The position numbers and the translations under genes were made by a program. A DNA stretch of 64,000 nt, taken from the NCBI RefSeq assembly GCF_024496085.1, contig NZ_CP101751.1, forward strand, positions 3,410,001 to 3,474,000. Reading direction: 5' to 3'. Position 1 is the first letter of the stretch. Each line of letters opens with the position of its first letter. The notes under the pieces are model-generated. The model had not been told where the DNA came from, ran no database searches, and saw only the letters and a list, made by a program, of their open reading frames with translations. The DNA is from Flavobacterium cerinum (GTDB lineage: Bacteria > Bacteroidota > Bacteroidia > Flavobacteriales > Flavobacteriaceae). Positions 25,794 to 35,600 of the stretch are shown piece after piece.

Positions 25794-25846
25794 GCAAAAC
25801 TTATTAAATATAATCTTCTAGAATTGTGGAACTTATATTTATGACT
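25794..25846. repeat. Diverged 53-bp repeat, copy B
   Basis: Direct partner of 25166-25218 (43 of 53 identical). It lies just beyond the end of the truncated toxin-like ORF and upstream of the beta-flower promoter. Confidence 0.75.
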
Positions 25847-25862
25847 TTGAACAGGTTTTTGC

Positions 25863-26006
25863 TCAAAGTCGGGAGACTTTGCGCAGCGGGTCGTAATCAT
25901 TTTCGCTCTTTTTAATCAGAAACTGTTTGTCTGAAACAATTCTATTTCTTATCGTTTTATCACAGCCATGGAAACCTAGCACAAATCCAGTTCTCCTCGA
26001 GTACAC
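25863..26006 (-). pseudogene. Truncated ADP-ribosyltransferase-like toxin remnant (GFHGCD family)
   Basis: A 47-codon frame. Its GTG start (26006-26004) overlaps the TAG stop of the upstream small gene by one base. It reads VYSRRTGFVLGFHGCDKTIR and goes on to KKSENDYD. From memory this matches the N-terminus of bacterial proteins of about 170-190 residues in which GFHGCD is followed by a YDWLG...YFWE block, regarded as ADP-ribosyltransferase-like toxins. After Asp39 the frame turns into PLRKVSRL and stops, in a locally GC-rich patch near a hairpin (25843-25850 with 25863-25870), so about 130 residues are missing. This looks like the 5' relic of a deleted gene. Family naming is from recollection. 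Confidence 0.55.
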
Positions 26007-26194
26007 TATTTATCTTTAGATTTGGAGGTTTTATAACCTATTTTATCAGAAGTATAGTGATTGGTTAAGTTTCCGCTCTTGGTATGAATACCGGCATCTT
26101 TATAGATTTTTTTTGAAGCTTCTTTTGATTCCAAAAGCTTTGTCGTCAAGGCTTTCAATTCATCCATGTATAGTTTATGTTCCTTTGTATTCAT
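26006..26194 (-). CDS. Small basic protein, possible partner of the truncated toxin-like gene
   Basis: A 62-residue Lys-rich protein starting at the ATG at 26194 (MNTKEHKLYMDELKALTTKL); a GTG three codons upstream at 26203 is less likely. The middle, SKKIYKDAGIHTKSGNLTNHY, resembles a motif (DAGI-T--G-LT--Y) I recall in other short Bacteroidota proteins of unknown function. The stop TAG overlaps the GTG of the following remnant, an arrangement typical of translationally coupled antitoxin-toxin or immunity-toxin pairs. That role is inferred from position only. No promoter match was found in the very AT-rich upstream DNA. Confidence 0.6.
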   Translation of the reverse strand: MNTKEHKLYMDELKALTTKLLESKEASKKIYKDAGIHTKSGNLTNHYTSDKIGYKTSKSKDK

Positions 26195-26343
26195 ATTTAT
26201 CACTATTTAAAACTATATAATACTATATAAATATATAACAGAAGTAGTACATAAACAATACTCTTAACAAATTCATTCCCAGATGGCAGTAAGATGTCTT
26301 TTTATTTCTTCTTCTATTTACTTTTTTTATTTTATACAAGAAA

Positions 26344-26365
26344 GGCTGCCTAATTACAGACAGCC
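26344..26365 (-). terminator. valS terminator hairpin
   Basis: On the minus strand an 8-bp stem GGCTGTCT / AGGCAGCC (one G-U pair), 6-base loop, followed by TTTCTTGTATAAAAT. It lies 24 bases past the valS stop. Confidence 0.75.
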
Positions 26366-26399
26366 TTACTTTATAGTATCAGAAGTTTTTTATTTTAAA
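26361..26399. repeat. Right (genuine) copy of the valS 3' end repeat
   Basis: Pairs with 25076-25114 (37 of 39 identical). It includes the valS stop (26390-26392) and the AAA codon before it. Confidence 0.85.
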
Positions 26400-29020
26400 C
26401 TCATCAGACTTTGTTCGATTGTAGCAATTTTTGCCAATGCATCGGCTTCTTTCTGACGTTCCATAGCCACTACTTTTTCCGGTGCAGAACCAACGAATTT
26501 TTCATTAGACAATTTAGCCTGAACTGATTTCAGGAATCCTTTTGTATAATTCAACTCTTCTGTCAACTTAGCAATTTCTTCTTCTACGTTGATATTTCCG
26601 GTGATCGGGACAAAATACTCGTTTGACTTTACGCGATACGATAATGCTCCGTCAACTTTTTCCGTCACATACTCCAATGTGCTGATATTTCCTAATTTCT
26701 GAATAACCGCATCAAAAGAAGTCGTCGCTTTTTCATTATTGATTACTTTAAGCGCAATTTCATCTCTAAACGGAATATTTTTGTCTTTACGAATTGTACG
26801 AATACCCGAAATTACTTCCGTTGCGAAATCAAAATCCTGAATCAAGGCTTCATCATACGCTTTCGCTTTTGGCCATTCTGCAATGATCAAGGCTTCTTTT
26901 TCTGTTCGCTCAGTAATATGCTGCCAGATTTCCTCTGTCAAAAACGGCATAAACGGATGCAACAATTTCAGGTTTGCTTCCAACATCTCGATTGCTTTCT
27001 CAAAAGTAATTTTATCGATTGGTTGTTGGTAACCCGGTTTAATCATTTCCAGGAACCACGAACAGAAGTCATCCCATACCAGTTTATAAATTGCCATTAA
27101 AGCATCCGAAATTCTGTATTTTTCGAAATGGTCTTCAATTTCTGCAAGCGTTTTTTGCAATTTTGCCTCATACCATTCGATCGCTGCTTTAGCCGCATCG
27201 GGTTGTGCAATATCACTCACTTCCCATCCTTTAATCAAACGGAAGGCATTCCACACTTTATTCGTAAAACCTTTCCCTTGATTACATAATTCTTCGTCAA
27301 ACAAGATATCATTTCCGGCCGAAGCACTTAGTAATAATCCAACACGAACACCGTCGGCACCGAATTTCTCGATCAAATCCAGCGGATCCGGTGAATTCCC
27401 TAACGACTTAGACATTTTTCTTCGTTGGTTATCACGTACCAATCCGGTCAGGTATACATTTGTAAACGGTTTTTCTCCCGCATACTCGTAACCTGCAATG
27501 ATCATTCTGGCAACCCAGAAAAACAAGATGTCCGGTCCGGTCACTAAATCATTAGTCGGATAATAATATTTATATTCCGGGTTTTCGGGATCCATAATTC
27601 CTCCGAAAACCGATATCGGCCATAACCAGGAAGAGAACCATGTATCCAATGCATCCACATCCTGAGTCAGGTCATTCTCCGTTAATATTTGGTTTCCTGA
27701 TTTTTGTTTGGCTAAAGTCAATGCATCCGCTTTATTTTCGGCTACAACAAAATCTTCTTTTCCGTCACCGTAATAGTACGCCGGGATTTGTTGTCCCCAC
27801 CATAGCTGACGTGAAATATTCCAATCACGGATATTCTCCATCCAATGACGGTAGGTATTATTAAAACGGTTCGGATACAGTTTTACTTCTTCCGTTTCCA
27901 ATACCGCTTTGATAGCCGGTTTAACCAATTCTGTCATTTTCAGGAACCATTGATCCGATAATCTCGGTTCGATAACCGCTTTTGTTCTTTCGGAAGTTCC
28001 TACCTTATTTATGTGGGTTTCTATTTTTACCATAGCACCCAATGTTTCTAATTCTTTGGCGATTTCTTCACGAACTACAAAACGGTCTTTTCCTTCATAA
28101 TGCAATCCGAACGAGTTTAAAGTCGCATCTTCATTAAAGATATCGATGATTTCCAGATTATGTTTTTCACCCAGTTCTTTATCGTTAACATCATGAGCCG
28201 GTGTTACTTTCAGGCAACCGGTACCGAATTCCATATCTACATATTCATCAAAAATAATCGGGATTACACGATTACAGATCGGAACAATTACTTTTTTCCC
28301 TTTAAGATGGAAATAACGTTCGTCATCCGGATGGATACAAATTGCGGTATCACCTAAAATAGTTTCCGGACGTGTTGTCGCAATGGTTACATATTCATTA
28401 CTATCTTCAATCTGGTATCTTAAATGATATAATTTCCCCTGACGTTCTTCGTAAATTACTTCTTCGTCAGACAAGGTTGTTTTTGCTTCCGGATCCCAGT
28501 TTACCATTCGGTAACCTCTATAAATCAATCCTTTATTATATAAATCGACAAACGTACGAATTACTGAAGCGGACATATCCGGATCCATTGTAAATTTAGT
28601 TCGTTCCCAATCGCAGGAAGCCCCCAGTTTTTTTAGCTGATCCAGGATTACACCACCATATTTATTGGTCCATTCCCAGGCATGTTCTAAAAATTCATCA
28701 CGGCTAAGATCATTTTTATTGATCCCTTCTGCTTTTAATTTGGCTACAACTTTAGCCTCGGTAGCGATGGAAGCATGATCCGTACCCGGAACCCAACAAG
28801 CGTTGAATCCTCTCAAACGAGCGCGACGAATCAATACATCCTGAATAGTATTATTCAGCATGTGCCCCATGTGCAGTACCCCGGTGACGTTTGGTGGAGG
28901 AATTACAATTGTGTACGGCGTTCTGTGATCCGGTTCCGAGTGGAAATAATTGTTTTTCATCCAGTAGTCATACCATTTCTGTTCTACTGCCTTGGCGTCA
29001 AATTGAGCTGGAATTGTCAT
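26390..29020 (-). CDS. valS: Valyl-tRNA synthetase
   Basis: An 876-residue class I synthetase of normal length. The HIGH-type motif is [13 protein letters not shown] (about 41-53), the editing-domain block [13 protein letters not shown] follows, and the catalytic loop is [18 protein letters not shown]. The tRNA-binding anticodon domain and a C-terminal coiled-coil arm ([18 protein letters not shown]) complete it. It charges tRNA-Val. The last residues are MSLK; their DNA is duplicated 1.3 kb downstream. Confidence 0.98.
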   Translation of the reverse strand: MTIPAQFDAKAVEQKWYDYWMKNNYFHSEPDHRTPYTIVIPPPNVTGVLHMGHMLNNTIQDVLIRRARLRGFNACWVPGTDHASIATEAKVVAKLKAEGINKNDLSRDEFLEHAWEWTNKYGGVILDQLKKLGASCDWERTKFTMDPDMSASVIRTFVDLYNKGLIYRGYRMVNWDPEAKTTLSDEEVIYEERQGKLYHLRYQIEDSNEYVTIATTRPETILGDTAICIHPDDERYFHLKGKKVIVPICNRVIPIIFDEYVDMEFGTGCLKVTPAHDVNDKELGEKHNLEIIDIFNEDATLNSFGLHYEGKDRFVVREEIAKELETLGAMVKIETHINKVGTSERTKAVIEPRLSDQWFLKMTELVKPAIKAVLETEEVKLYPNRFNNTYRHWMENIRDWNISRQLWWGQQIPAYYYGDGKEDFVVAENKADALTLAKQKSGNQILTENDLTQDVDALDTWFSSWLWPISVFGGIMDPENPEYKYYYPTNDLVTGPDILFFWVARMIIAGYEYAGEKPFTNVYLTGLVRDNQRRKMSKSLGNSPDPLDLIEKFGADGVRVGLLLSASAGNDILFDEELCNQGKGFTNKVWNAFRLIKGWEVSDIAQPDAAKAAIEWYEAKLQKTLAEIEDHFEKYRISDALMAIYKLVWDDFCSWFLEMIKPGYQQPIDKITFEKAIEMLEANLKLLHPFMPFLTEEIWQHITERTEKEALIIAEWPKAKAYDEALIQDFDFATEVISGIRTIRKDKNIPFRDEIALKVINNEKATTSFDAVIQKLGNISTLEYVTEKVDGALSYRVKSNEYFVPITGNINVEEEIAKLTEELNYTKGFLKSVQAKLSNEKFVGSAPEKVVAMERQKEADALAKIATIEQSLMSLK

Positions 29021-29151
29021 ATTAATAATTTGATTTGTTTCTTATATATTACAGCCTACTTTTTATTTAAAAACCTCATTTACAAAACTTTTCATTCTAC
29101 ATTCATTCTGAAAAGCATTAAAATCTGGTATACTTTTTGTAAACTATATCG

Positions 29152-29159
29152 CAAAAATA
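29152..29159 (-). promoter_or_regulatory. -7 promoter element for valS
   Basis: TATTTTTG on the minus strand matches TAnnTTTG, giving a leader of about 125 bases before the valS ATG. No -33 at proper spacing. Confidence 0.4.
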
Positions 29160-29196
29160 GTTATATCTGAGCAAATAAAAAAAGAGCGTTAAAATA

Positions 29197-29227
29197 TTTG
29201 TTCGTTTAGCAAAACAATGTAATTTTA
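29197..29227 (+). promoter_or_regulatory. Promoter of the DUF1573 gene
   Basis: TTTG (29197-29200), a 19-base spacer, then TAATTTTA (29220-29227), one base off TAnnTTTG. The ATG follows 29 bases later. Confidence 0.65.
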
Positions 29228-29256
29228 CAATAACAATTAAAAAAACTAAGTTGAAA

Positions 29257-29691
29257 ATGAAAAAATTATTAGGATTAGTTGCAGTATTAGCATTTAGTGT
29301 TGCTTCATATGCTCAAAAAGGACCGAAAATCGAATTTAAAGCAAAAGACAATACTATCGACTACGGTATCGTAACCAAAGAGGGCGATAATGGTATCCGT
29401 TCTTTCGAATTTAAAAACACTGGTGATGCTCCTCTAATTATTTCCAATGTACAATCTACTTGCGGATGTACAGTACCTTCCAAGCCTACTGAACCGATTA
29501 TGCCTGGTAAAATGGGGAAAATTGATGTTAAATACAACATGAACCCTGGTAAAATCAGCAAAACCATTACAGTAGAATCCAATGCAGTGAACTATGAAGG
29601 TGGAAAAGTAGCTTTACGTATTAAAGGAGAAGTAGTTGTAAAACAGGAAACAGGTGTTCTTGAAAAACCAAAAGCAACACCGCAATCGTAA
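29257..29691 (+). CDS. Secreted DUF1573 protein
   Basis: A 144-residue exported protein starting at the ATG at 29257; an in-frame TTG two codons earlier is unlikely. The signal peptide MKKLLGLVAVLAFSVASYAQ is followed by one DUF1573 immunoglobulin-like domain with the signature FEFKNTGDAPLIISNVQSTC, then GCTVPSKP, and NPGKISKTITVESNA. DUF1573 domains (ASPM/SPD-2/Hydin-like folds) are abundant in Bacteroidota secreted proteins; the function is unknown. It has its own promoter and a strong terminator. Confidence 0.85.
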   Translation: MKKLLGLVAVLAFSVASYAQKGPKIEFKAKDNTIDYGIVTKEGDNGIRSFEFKNTGDAPLIISNVQSTCGCTVPSKPTEPIMPGKMGKIDVKYNMNPGKISKTITVESNAVNYEGGKVALRIKGEVVVKQETGVLEKPKATPQS

Positions 29692-29714
29692 CAACATTAC
29701 TTAAATTCAATAAA

Positions 29715-29744
29715 AAAAGCCTCTGATATCAGAGGCTTTTTCTT
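29715..29744. terminator. Bidirectional terminator
   Basis: A 12-bp perfect stem (AAAAGCCTCTGA / TCAGAGGCTTTT) with a 2-base loop, between the stops of the convergent DUF1573 and aspartyl protease genes. Confidence 0.9.
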
Positions 29745-31070
29745 TTAAAATATTTTTTTGATCAACACTTTATATTCCAGTACCTTTCCCTCTCGTTCTA
29801 CTTCAATTCGAACCGTTTTATTCGCTTCTACCTGTAACAGTTCGTTAATCCGTTGTTTTGTGAGGTTATAGACATTTTTACGTTCAATCCGAAGAATCTT
29901 ATCACCCGCTTTTAATCCGGCTTCCTCAGCCGGCGAACCTTTACGGACACTTGCGATTTCAAAAACCGGTTTTAAAGTAAACTTGTATTTAAAACTGGAA
30001 TTATCAAATACAATATCATCGATATTAACGGCTCCGACCGGCTGATTTCTATTGCCTTCACTTTTGAGTTCCTGTACCCACTGAACACCATTATGCTGAA
30101 CTTCAATCCCCGACATGTTATACAGAAAGGGATCGTCAAACATTTTATTTTTCTTTACCAGGAGCTGCTTACCGCCATAATCTACTATCAAATTAAATCG
30201 CTTTAAAATTTCACCTCCTAACGAACCGTTTCGGTTTTTGATGATGCTTAGCTGTTTGTATGAAGTCGTATCCGGGTATGACACCAATGGTTCTTTAAAC
30301 CGGAAATGTGCTGTAGTAATTTCGGATAGTCTTGATTTTTTTCCATAAATAGTTCCTCCGATGCCTTCTCCCAAAACATCTTCAAAATATTTATCGTTAC
30401 ATTTAATTTTATCATCTTCAAACAACCATAATCCGTCGGTTAACCCGGTATCCATTAATAACTTTAGCTGGAATTCTTTTTCATCCAGTCTTGCGTTAAC
30501 ATTAATGTAAGGCCTTCCGTTTACTATATCCAACGGAATGGCGGTAAACGATTTTATACGGCGTTTTTTCAATAAATCGTTGTTTTTATACAGCGTAATT
30601 TTTTTCTTTTGATAATCGATTTCAACAAGATGATTTCTAAAAAAAGAATATCCTAAAATTCCATTTACCGGGATTCCGATCCGGGAAGAAAAATTCAGCT
30701 TTTCATCTAAAATGACAAGAATTTCAAAATTGGTATCAACATACTCACTAACACTCAATCTGTTTTTTTGGGAAAGCAAACCTTCTGCTACTTCTTCACT
30801 TCCTAAACCTGAAATTCTTATTTTCTTCGTATTGTAAAGTTGTATGGTATCATTTTGCGGGAAACTAAAAATAAGAGAGGGTTCAGAACCGGAGTCCAAT
30901 AGCATATTTAATTTTGCGTTGTTAATTTCTACCGGAATAATGATCAGATTGTCAACAAAAACAAACGGTATAACAATCTTATCTTTAGGGGAACGCCATT
31001 GAAACCCCTCTTGTGCCGGGAGTATAGCTGGATACAGGATTAATAAGAAGAAGATAATTAATCGCATCAC
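29745..31070 (-). CDS. Exported retropepsin-like aspartyl protease with C-terminal PDZ domain
   Basis: A 441-residue exported protein, signal peptide ending ILPAQ (residue 20). Two pepsin-type motifs are visible: MLLDSGSEPSLIF (Asp59) and LLMDTGLTDGLWLF (about residue 213), so a single chain may form the pseudo-dimeric active site. Residues about 365-435 are a PDZ domain (RKGSPAEEAGLKAGDKILRI). By family it is a periplasmic or surface protease; the substrate is unknown. The gene at 54334 encodes a diverged paralogue. Confidence 0.85.
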   Translation of the reverse strand: MMRLIIFFLLILYPAILPAQEGFQWRSPKDKIVIPFVFVDNLIIIPVEINNAKLNMLLDSGSEPSLIFSFPQNDTIQLYNTKKIRISGLGSEEVAEGLLSQKNRLSVSEYVDTNFEILVILDEKLNFSSRIGIPVNGILGYSFFRNHLVEIDYQKKKITLYKNNDLLKKRRIKSFTAIPLDIVNGRPYINVNARLDEKEFQLKLLMDTGLTDGLWLFEDDKIKCNDKYFEDVLGEGIGGTIYGKKSRLSEITTAHFRFKEPLVSYPDTTSYKQLSIIKNRNGSLGGEILKRFNLIVDYGGKQLLVKKNKMFDDPFLYNMSGIEVQHNGVQWVQELKSEGNRNQPVGAVNIDDIVFDNSSFKYKFTLKPVFEIASVRKGSPAEEAGLKAGDKILRIERKNVYNLTKQRINELLQVEANKTVRIEVEREGKVLEYKVLIKKIF

Positions 31071-31194
31071 TAAATAATTTTTCTTAAATATAGCTATTTT
31101 AGTCGATATTTCCTATTAATATAAAATTTGAAAGCGTATTTTTTATCAATTTCTTAAAAAAAAGTCGCAAATTTGTGCAACAAAAATTACGATC

Positions 31195-32388
31195 ATGCCT
31201 AAAGTTTCATTAAAAGGGCAACAGATGCCTGAATCGCCAATCCGAAAATTGGTTCCTTATGCAGAAATTGCGAAAAAGAAAGGTCATAAAGTTTATCATT
31301 TAAATATTGGCCAACCGGATATTAAAACGCCTGAAGTAGCCTTAAACGCTGTAAAAAATGCTGATATAACCGTATTAGAATACAGTCACTCAGCAGGATT
31401 CGAAAGCTACCGCAATAAACTTTCTCAATATTACCGCGAACACGGACTTCCTATTGATACTGCTGATATTATCATCACGACAGGCGGATCTGAAGCTTTG
31501 TTATTTGCAATGGGAAGTACTATGGATACGGATGACGAGATTATCATTCCGGAGCCTTTTTATGCCAACTATAATGGCTTTTCAACTGCATCCGGCGTTA
31601 AAGTTGTACCGGTTATTTCTACTATTGAAACCGGATTCGCTTTACCTCCTATCAGCGATTTCGAAAAACTGATCACTCCAAAAACCAAAGCAATTCTTAT
31701 CTGTAATCCGGGAAATCCTACCGGTTATTTATATTCTAAAGAAGAAATCATGCAATTGGCTGAATTGGTAAAAAAACATGATCTTTTCCTTATTGCGGAT
31801 GAAGTATATCGTGAGTTTACCTATGACGGAGATAAACACTATTCTGTAATGAATATTGAAGGATTGGAACAGCATGCTATTATGATTGATTCCGTTTCTA
31901 AACGCTATAGTATGTGTGGTGCACGAATTGGTTGTATTGTTTCCAAAAACAAGGAAGTAATGGCTACGGCTATGAAATTTGCTCAGGCGCGTTTAAGTCC
32001 TCCGACATTTGCGCAAATAGCAAGTGAAGCTGCTTTAGAAACACCGCAAAGCTATTTTGATGATGTTATCACAGAATACAAAGATCGTAGAGATACTTTG
32101 ATCGCCGAGTTAAACAAAATTGAAGGTGTTACCGTTGCTACGCCAAAAGGAGCCTTTTATTGTATTGCTAAATTGCCTATTCAAAATGCCGATAATTTTG
32201 CACAATGGTTATTGGAAAGCTACGATTTAAACGGTGAAACTGTTATGGTTGCACCGGCAGCCGGTTTTTATTCTACACCAAATGTAGGCCTTGACGAAGT
32301 TCGTATTGCTTATGTATTGAAAAAGGAAGATTTAATACAGTCGGTAAGAATTCTTAAAGAAGCTTTACACACTTACAACAATAAGTAA
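31195..32388 (+). CDS. PLP-dependent aminotransferase (class I/II, AspC-like)
   Basis: A 397-residue fold-type I aminotransferase. GGSEALLFAMG binds the cofactor phosphate, CNPGNPTGYLYS and FLIADEVYREF hold the Asn/Asp cofactor contacts, and Lys236 in DSVSKRYSMCGARIG forms the Schiff base. It is probably an aspartate, aromatic or related amino acid transaminase with 2-oxoglutarate; sequence alone does not fix the substrate. It is monocistronic: a near-match -7 (CAAATTTG at 31168-31175) lies upstream and a terminator follows the stop. Confidence 0.92.
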   Translation: MPKVSLKGQQMPESPIRKLVPYAEIAKKKGHKVYHLNIGQPDIKTPEVALNAVKNADITVLEYSHSAGFESYRNKLSQYYREHGLPIDTADIIITTGGSEALLFAMGSTMDTDDEIIIPEPFYANYNGFSTASGVKVVPVISTIETGFALPPISDFEKLITPKTKAILICNPGNPTGYLYSKEEIMQLAELVKKHDLFLIADEVYREFTYDGDKHYSVMNIEGLEQHAIMIDSVSKRYSMCGARIGCIVSKNKEVMATAMKFAQARLSPPTFAQIASEAALETPQSYFDDVITEYKDRRDTLIAELNKIEGVTVATPKGAFYCIAKLPIQNADNFAQWLLESYDLNGETVMVAPAAGFYSTPNVGLDEVRIAYVLKKEDLIQSVRILKEALHTYNNK

Positions 32389-32412
32389 TATTCTTACCCT
32401 ATTATATAATAG

Positions 32413-32441
32413 AAAGCGATGTCATTAGACATCGCTTTTTT
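32413..32441 (+). terminator. Terminator of the aminotransferase gene
   Basis: An 11-bp perfect stem AAAGCGATGTC / GACATCGCTTT, loop ATTA, followed by a T-run. Confidence 0.9.
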
Positions 32442-32586
32442 ATTTTCTTCTAATATACAATTGACCTATCATTTTAAGATGATCAACTTTTTAGGTTCGA
32501 TATCTGTGAGATACAAGAAGATTATCCAATGTAGTCTATCCGATTTGTAATCGTCTCTGCTTGTTCTACACTCACTTGACCCATAA

Positions 32587-32617
32587 AAAAAAGAGCTGTC
32601 ATGACAGCCCTTTTTTT
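32587..32617. terminator. Palindromic terminator of the GCTGTCA family
   Basis: GAGCTGTCA / TGACAGCCC arms (one mismatch) around position 32601, A-run before and T-run after. The same arms recur at 43301-43320. It faces the convergent large surface-protein gene. Confidence 0.75.
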
Positions 32618-32623
32618 GTTTTT

Positions 32624-32658
32624 CTTACCTGACAGGTTTTAAAAACCTGTCAGGTAAG
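32624..32658. repeat. Perfect 17-bp inverted repeat of the ACCTGACAGGT family
   Basis: Arms CTTACCTGACAGGTTTT (32624-32640) and its exact complement (32642-32658) with a one-base centre, 4 bases beyond the stop of the large surface-protein gene. ACCTGACAGGT palindromes are, from memory, dispersed in many flavobacterial genomes; a second copy is at 57557-57589. It may also end transcription. Confidence 0.8.
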
Positions 32659-32662
32659 CGCT

Positions 32663-35600
32663 TTATCGTTTTAACGAGAAGTGTGCTTTAAACTCTTTCA
32701 CTTCTCCATTCTCCGTATAGTTCACTGTGAACCAGTAATCTGTTGATGGTAACGGTTGTCCGTTTAATGTTCCATCCCATCCGCTTACTCGTGATGGCTT
32801 GATCTGTTTCAATAGTTTGCCGTAACGGTCAAATATATAAATTTTTGCATTGACATCGTTTTCTAAATCACCAATATTCCAGAAATCATGGTAATTATCA
32901 CCGTTTGGTGTGAAATAATGCGGATAGTTGATCACTGTTACATTTCTTACGATTGTGGCCGCACAACCTTTCATATCGTAAACCGTGATCGTATGTGTTC
33001 CTGAACTTACATTAGTAAACACCGAACTAGACTGGATATCACCTTCGTCTAACTGATACATATACTCTCCGATTCCGATTGCCTGAACCGTTATCACCTG
33101 ATTATCCGTAAAGGCATTCGATACCGTATACGTTACCTCGGCCGGTTCGGATTGGGTGATTACTACTTCTGCCGGTAACGATACACAACCGGTTACTGTA
33201 CTGGTTGCAATTACCGAATACGTGCCCGCATGGTTTACTTCATACGTTGAACCTGTTGCTCCCGCTATCGGTTGTGGCGCTCCACTTGCATCATCCTCAT
33301 ACCATTGGAATGTATGCGTTGCTGCATCTAATCCACTGTCAATAATATGGGTATTCAGAACGTTTCCTGTCTCCTGATCAACACATACAAATCCTGCATT
33401 TGGTGTCGGCTCCGGTAATCGGAATACGGTAATATTAAAACGTATTTCTGCAGGACATCCGTATGCACTGTACGTATTTTTAACTACCGCAATGATCTCA
33501 TGCGTCAGGTAATCTGTAATCGTATAAGCTCCCGGTGTTCCAATTGGCGTTCCGTTGGCTAAATCAGCATCTGATGCATAATAGCTTACACTAAAGTTCG
33601 GATCCGCTGCTTGTACAGGACCTAAGATCGTAGCATCTAAACTGCTTAAATCGAAAGTTTCTGTTCCGTCATTCAAATCATCACATCGGGTAATATCCGG
33701 TATATCGGTCGCTTCGGATCCTCTTTCCACAAATAACTGGAAGCTGGTCGTGTTGTAACAACCTGTAGCCGTATTCACTACACGTACATAAATCGTCTCA
33801 CCGTTTACCGTACTTGGGTGGTTCGTTGCCAATGGCGCCGCTCCACTATCAGCATCCGCCTGAGTAGCATGGTACGTTACCGTATAACCTGCAGGACCTT
33901 GACCTGCTAAAGCTTCCGGGGTTTTCGTACTTAAATCAAATACTCCACTTCCCGTGAATGGAATCTGACACATATGGTAATCCGTTACAGGACCTGCCGC
34001 CGGTCTTGGATTCACTATCAATGGCTGTTCTACTACTAATGAACAACGGTCACGGTTATTAGCCGGGGCTGTAGTCACCCGGATCCAAACACTGGTTAGT
34101 GCGTTTCCGTTTCCATCAACATTCTGCCAGTTCGTTGGTGTTGCAATAGCGTTGATTCCGGCTAATGCATCGGTCTGACTTGCGTGGTAGGTTAGAACAT
34201 AGTTCGCATTATTGCGGATATAGTTCGCATTTACCGTTACATCAAAAAATGTAATGCCATCGCCAGGATAATCATCATCACACAATACTAGCGGTGCCGG
34301 ATCAAATTTCGGTTCCGGTAATGGTGTAACTCGGATTGTTAAGGTAACATAGCTGCTACATCCTGCTCCGCTTATCACTTCTACTAACAAAGTTTGTACT
34401 GTAGCTGTATTAGGGAAAGCTGTTGGATTGGTGATCAACGTTCCAGGGTTTGGCGGTAAAGCCGTACTGCTGTAATATTTGAACGTATAACCTGTTGCGC
34501 CTCCGGTGATCTGTGCCTCACGAATCGTTAAATCAAATATCTGACGTTGATCATTCGGTAATGCGTCATCACATAAAGTGATCTCATCCGGTTGCGTTAA
34601 TTGTAGCGGACTGTTTACAATCAGCTTAAAGCTGCCGATAGTATAACATCCCGTAGCGATATGCGTTACACGAACCCAGATCGTCTGACCGTTGGTGCCG
34701 ATAAAGTTTCCGTTTGATACTATAAACGGAGTTCCGTTCTCTGCATTGGTCTGCGAAATATAATAGTTCACTTCATAATCTGTAGCTGCACCTGTTTGAG
34801 CTGCTAAAATTGTAGCCGTGTGTACTGTTAAATCAAACGTCGTCTGGTTGTCATGCGGATTAGAATCCGTATCACACTCATCTAAATCCAATAACGTTGG
34901 CATAATAGGCGCCGGTTCAACTCGTAACTGGAACGAGTAAACACTCTTACATCCTGTTACGTTGTTTGTTGCCAATACCCATAAAGTCTGATTCCAAGGG
35001 TTAATGTTCTCATATGGCATGATCGTGATTGGGAACAAGCCGTTTTGAGCATTTTGTTGTGTTTCGTGGAAACTTACCGTTACATTGGTCTCACCACTTA
35101 ACATATCAGTCACTAAATCATTCAAGTCAAAACTTCCGATTCCGTCATTGTTAGTTCCATCACAAACCGTAACCGGTGTTGTTGGCATAATCAATACCGG
35201 TAATGGCTCTACTCGTAAATCCATAGCCGTTACCGAGTAACAGCCCGTGGTACTGTTGGTTACATTAACAAAAATCGTTTGAACAGTCGCAACCTCATTC
35301 GTGTATAATGTCGGTAATTCCGTTCCTGCTACATTAGCATGAGCTTGCGCCTCTGTTTTATAGAACTTAACTTCTAATCCTGTAGCCGTTCCGATAATCT
35401 CAGGGATCTTAGTCGATAAATCGAACTGCTCGTATAACGGCTGACCTGTGTAATCACACAAAGTATAAGCCGGTACCGGCATTGGAACCGATGGTAATGG
35501 GTTTACGATTAATTGGAATGAACCTACTGCGATACATCCATGCGCATTCTGCAACTGATACCAGATCGTTTCCGGGTTGCTTCCGTTTTGGTAAGCTGTC

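Larger units (their letters stand above)
25076..26360. mobile_element. Candidate small integrated segment beside valS
   Basis: About 1.29 kb bounded by direct copies of the valS 3' end. It carries a beta-flower-like gene, a small gene, a truncated toxin-like ORF and an internal repeat pair. No integrase or transposase is visible, so how it moved, or whether it is a decayed local duplication, is inference. Recombination between the copies would leave one intact valS end. Confidence 0.45.

Noticed and set aside
25076..26399. Insertion sequence or integrative element with its own recombinase
   Set aside because: No ORF over 140 codons and no transposase or integrase motif in any frame; only a cargo-type or decayed element is possible.
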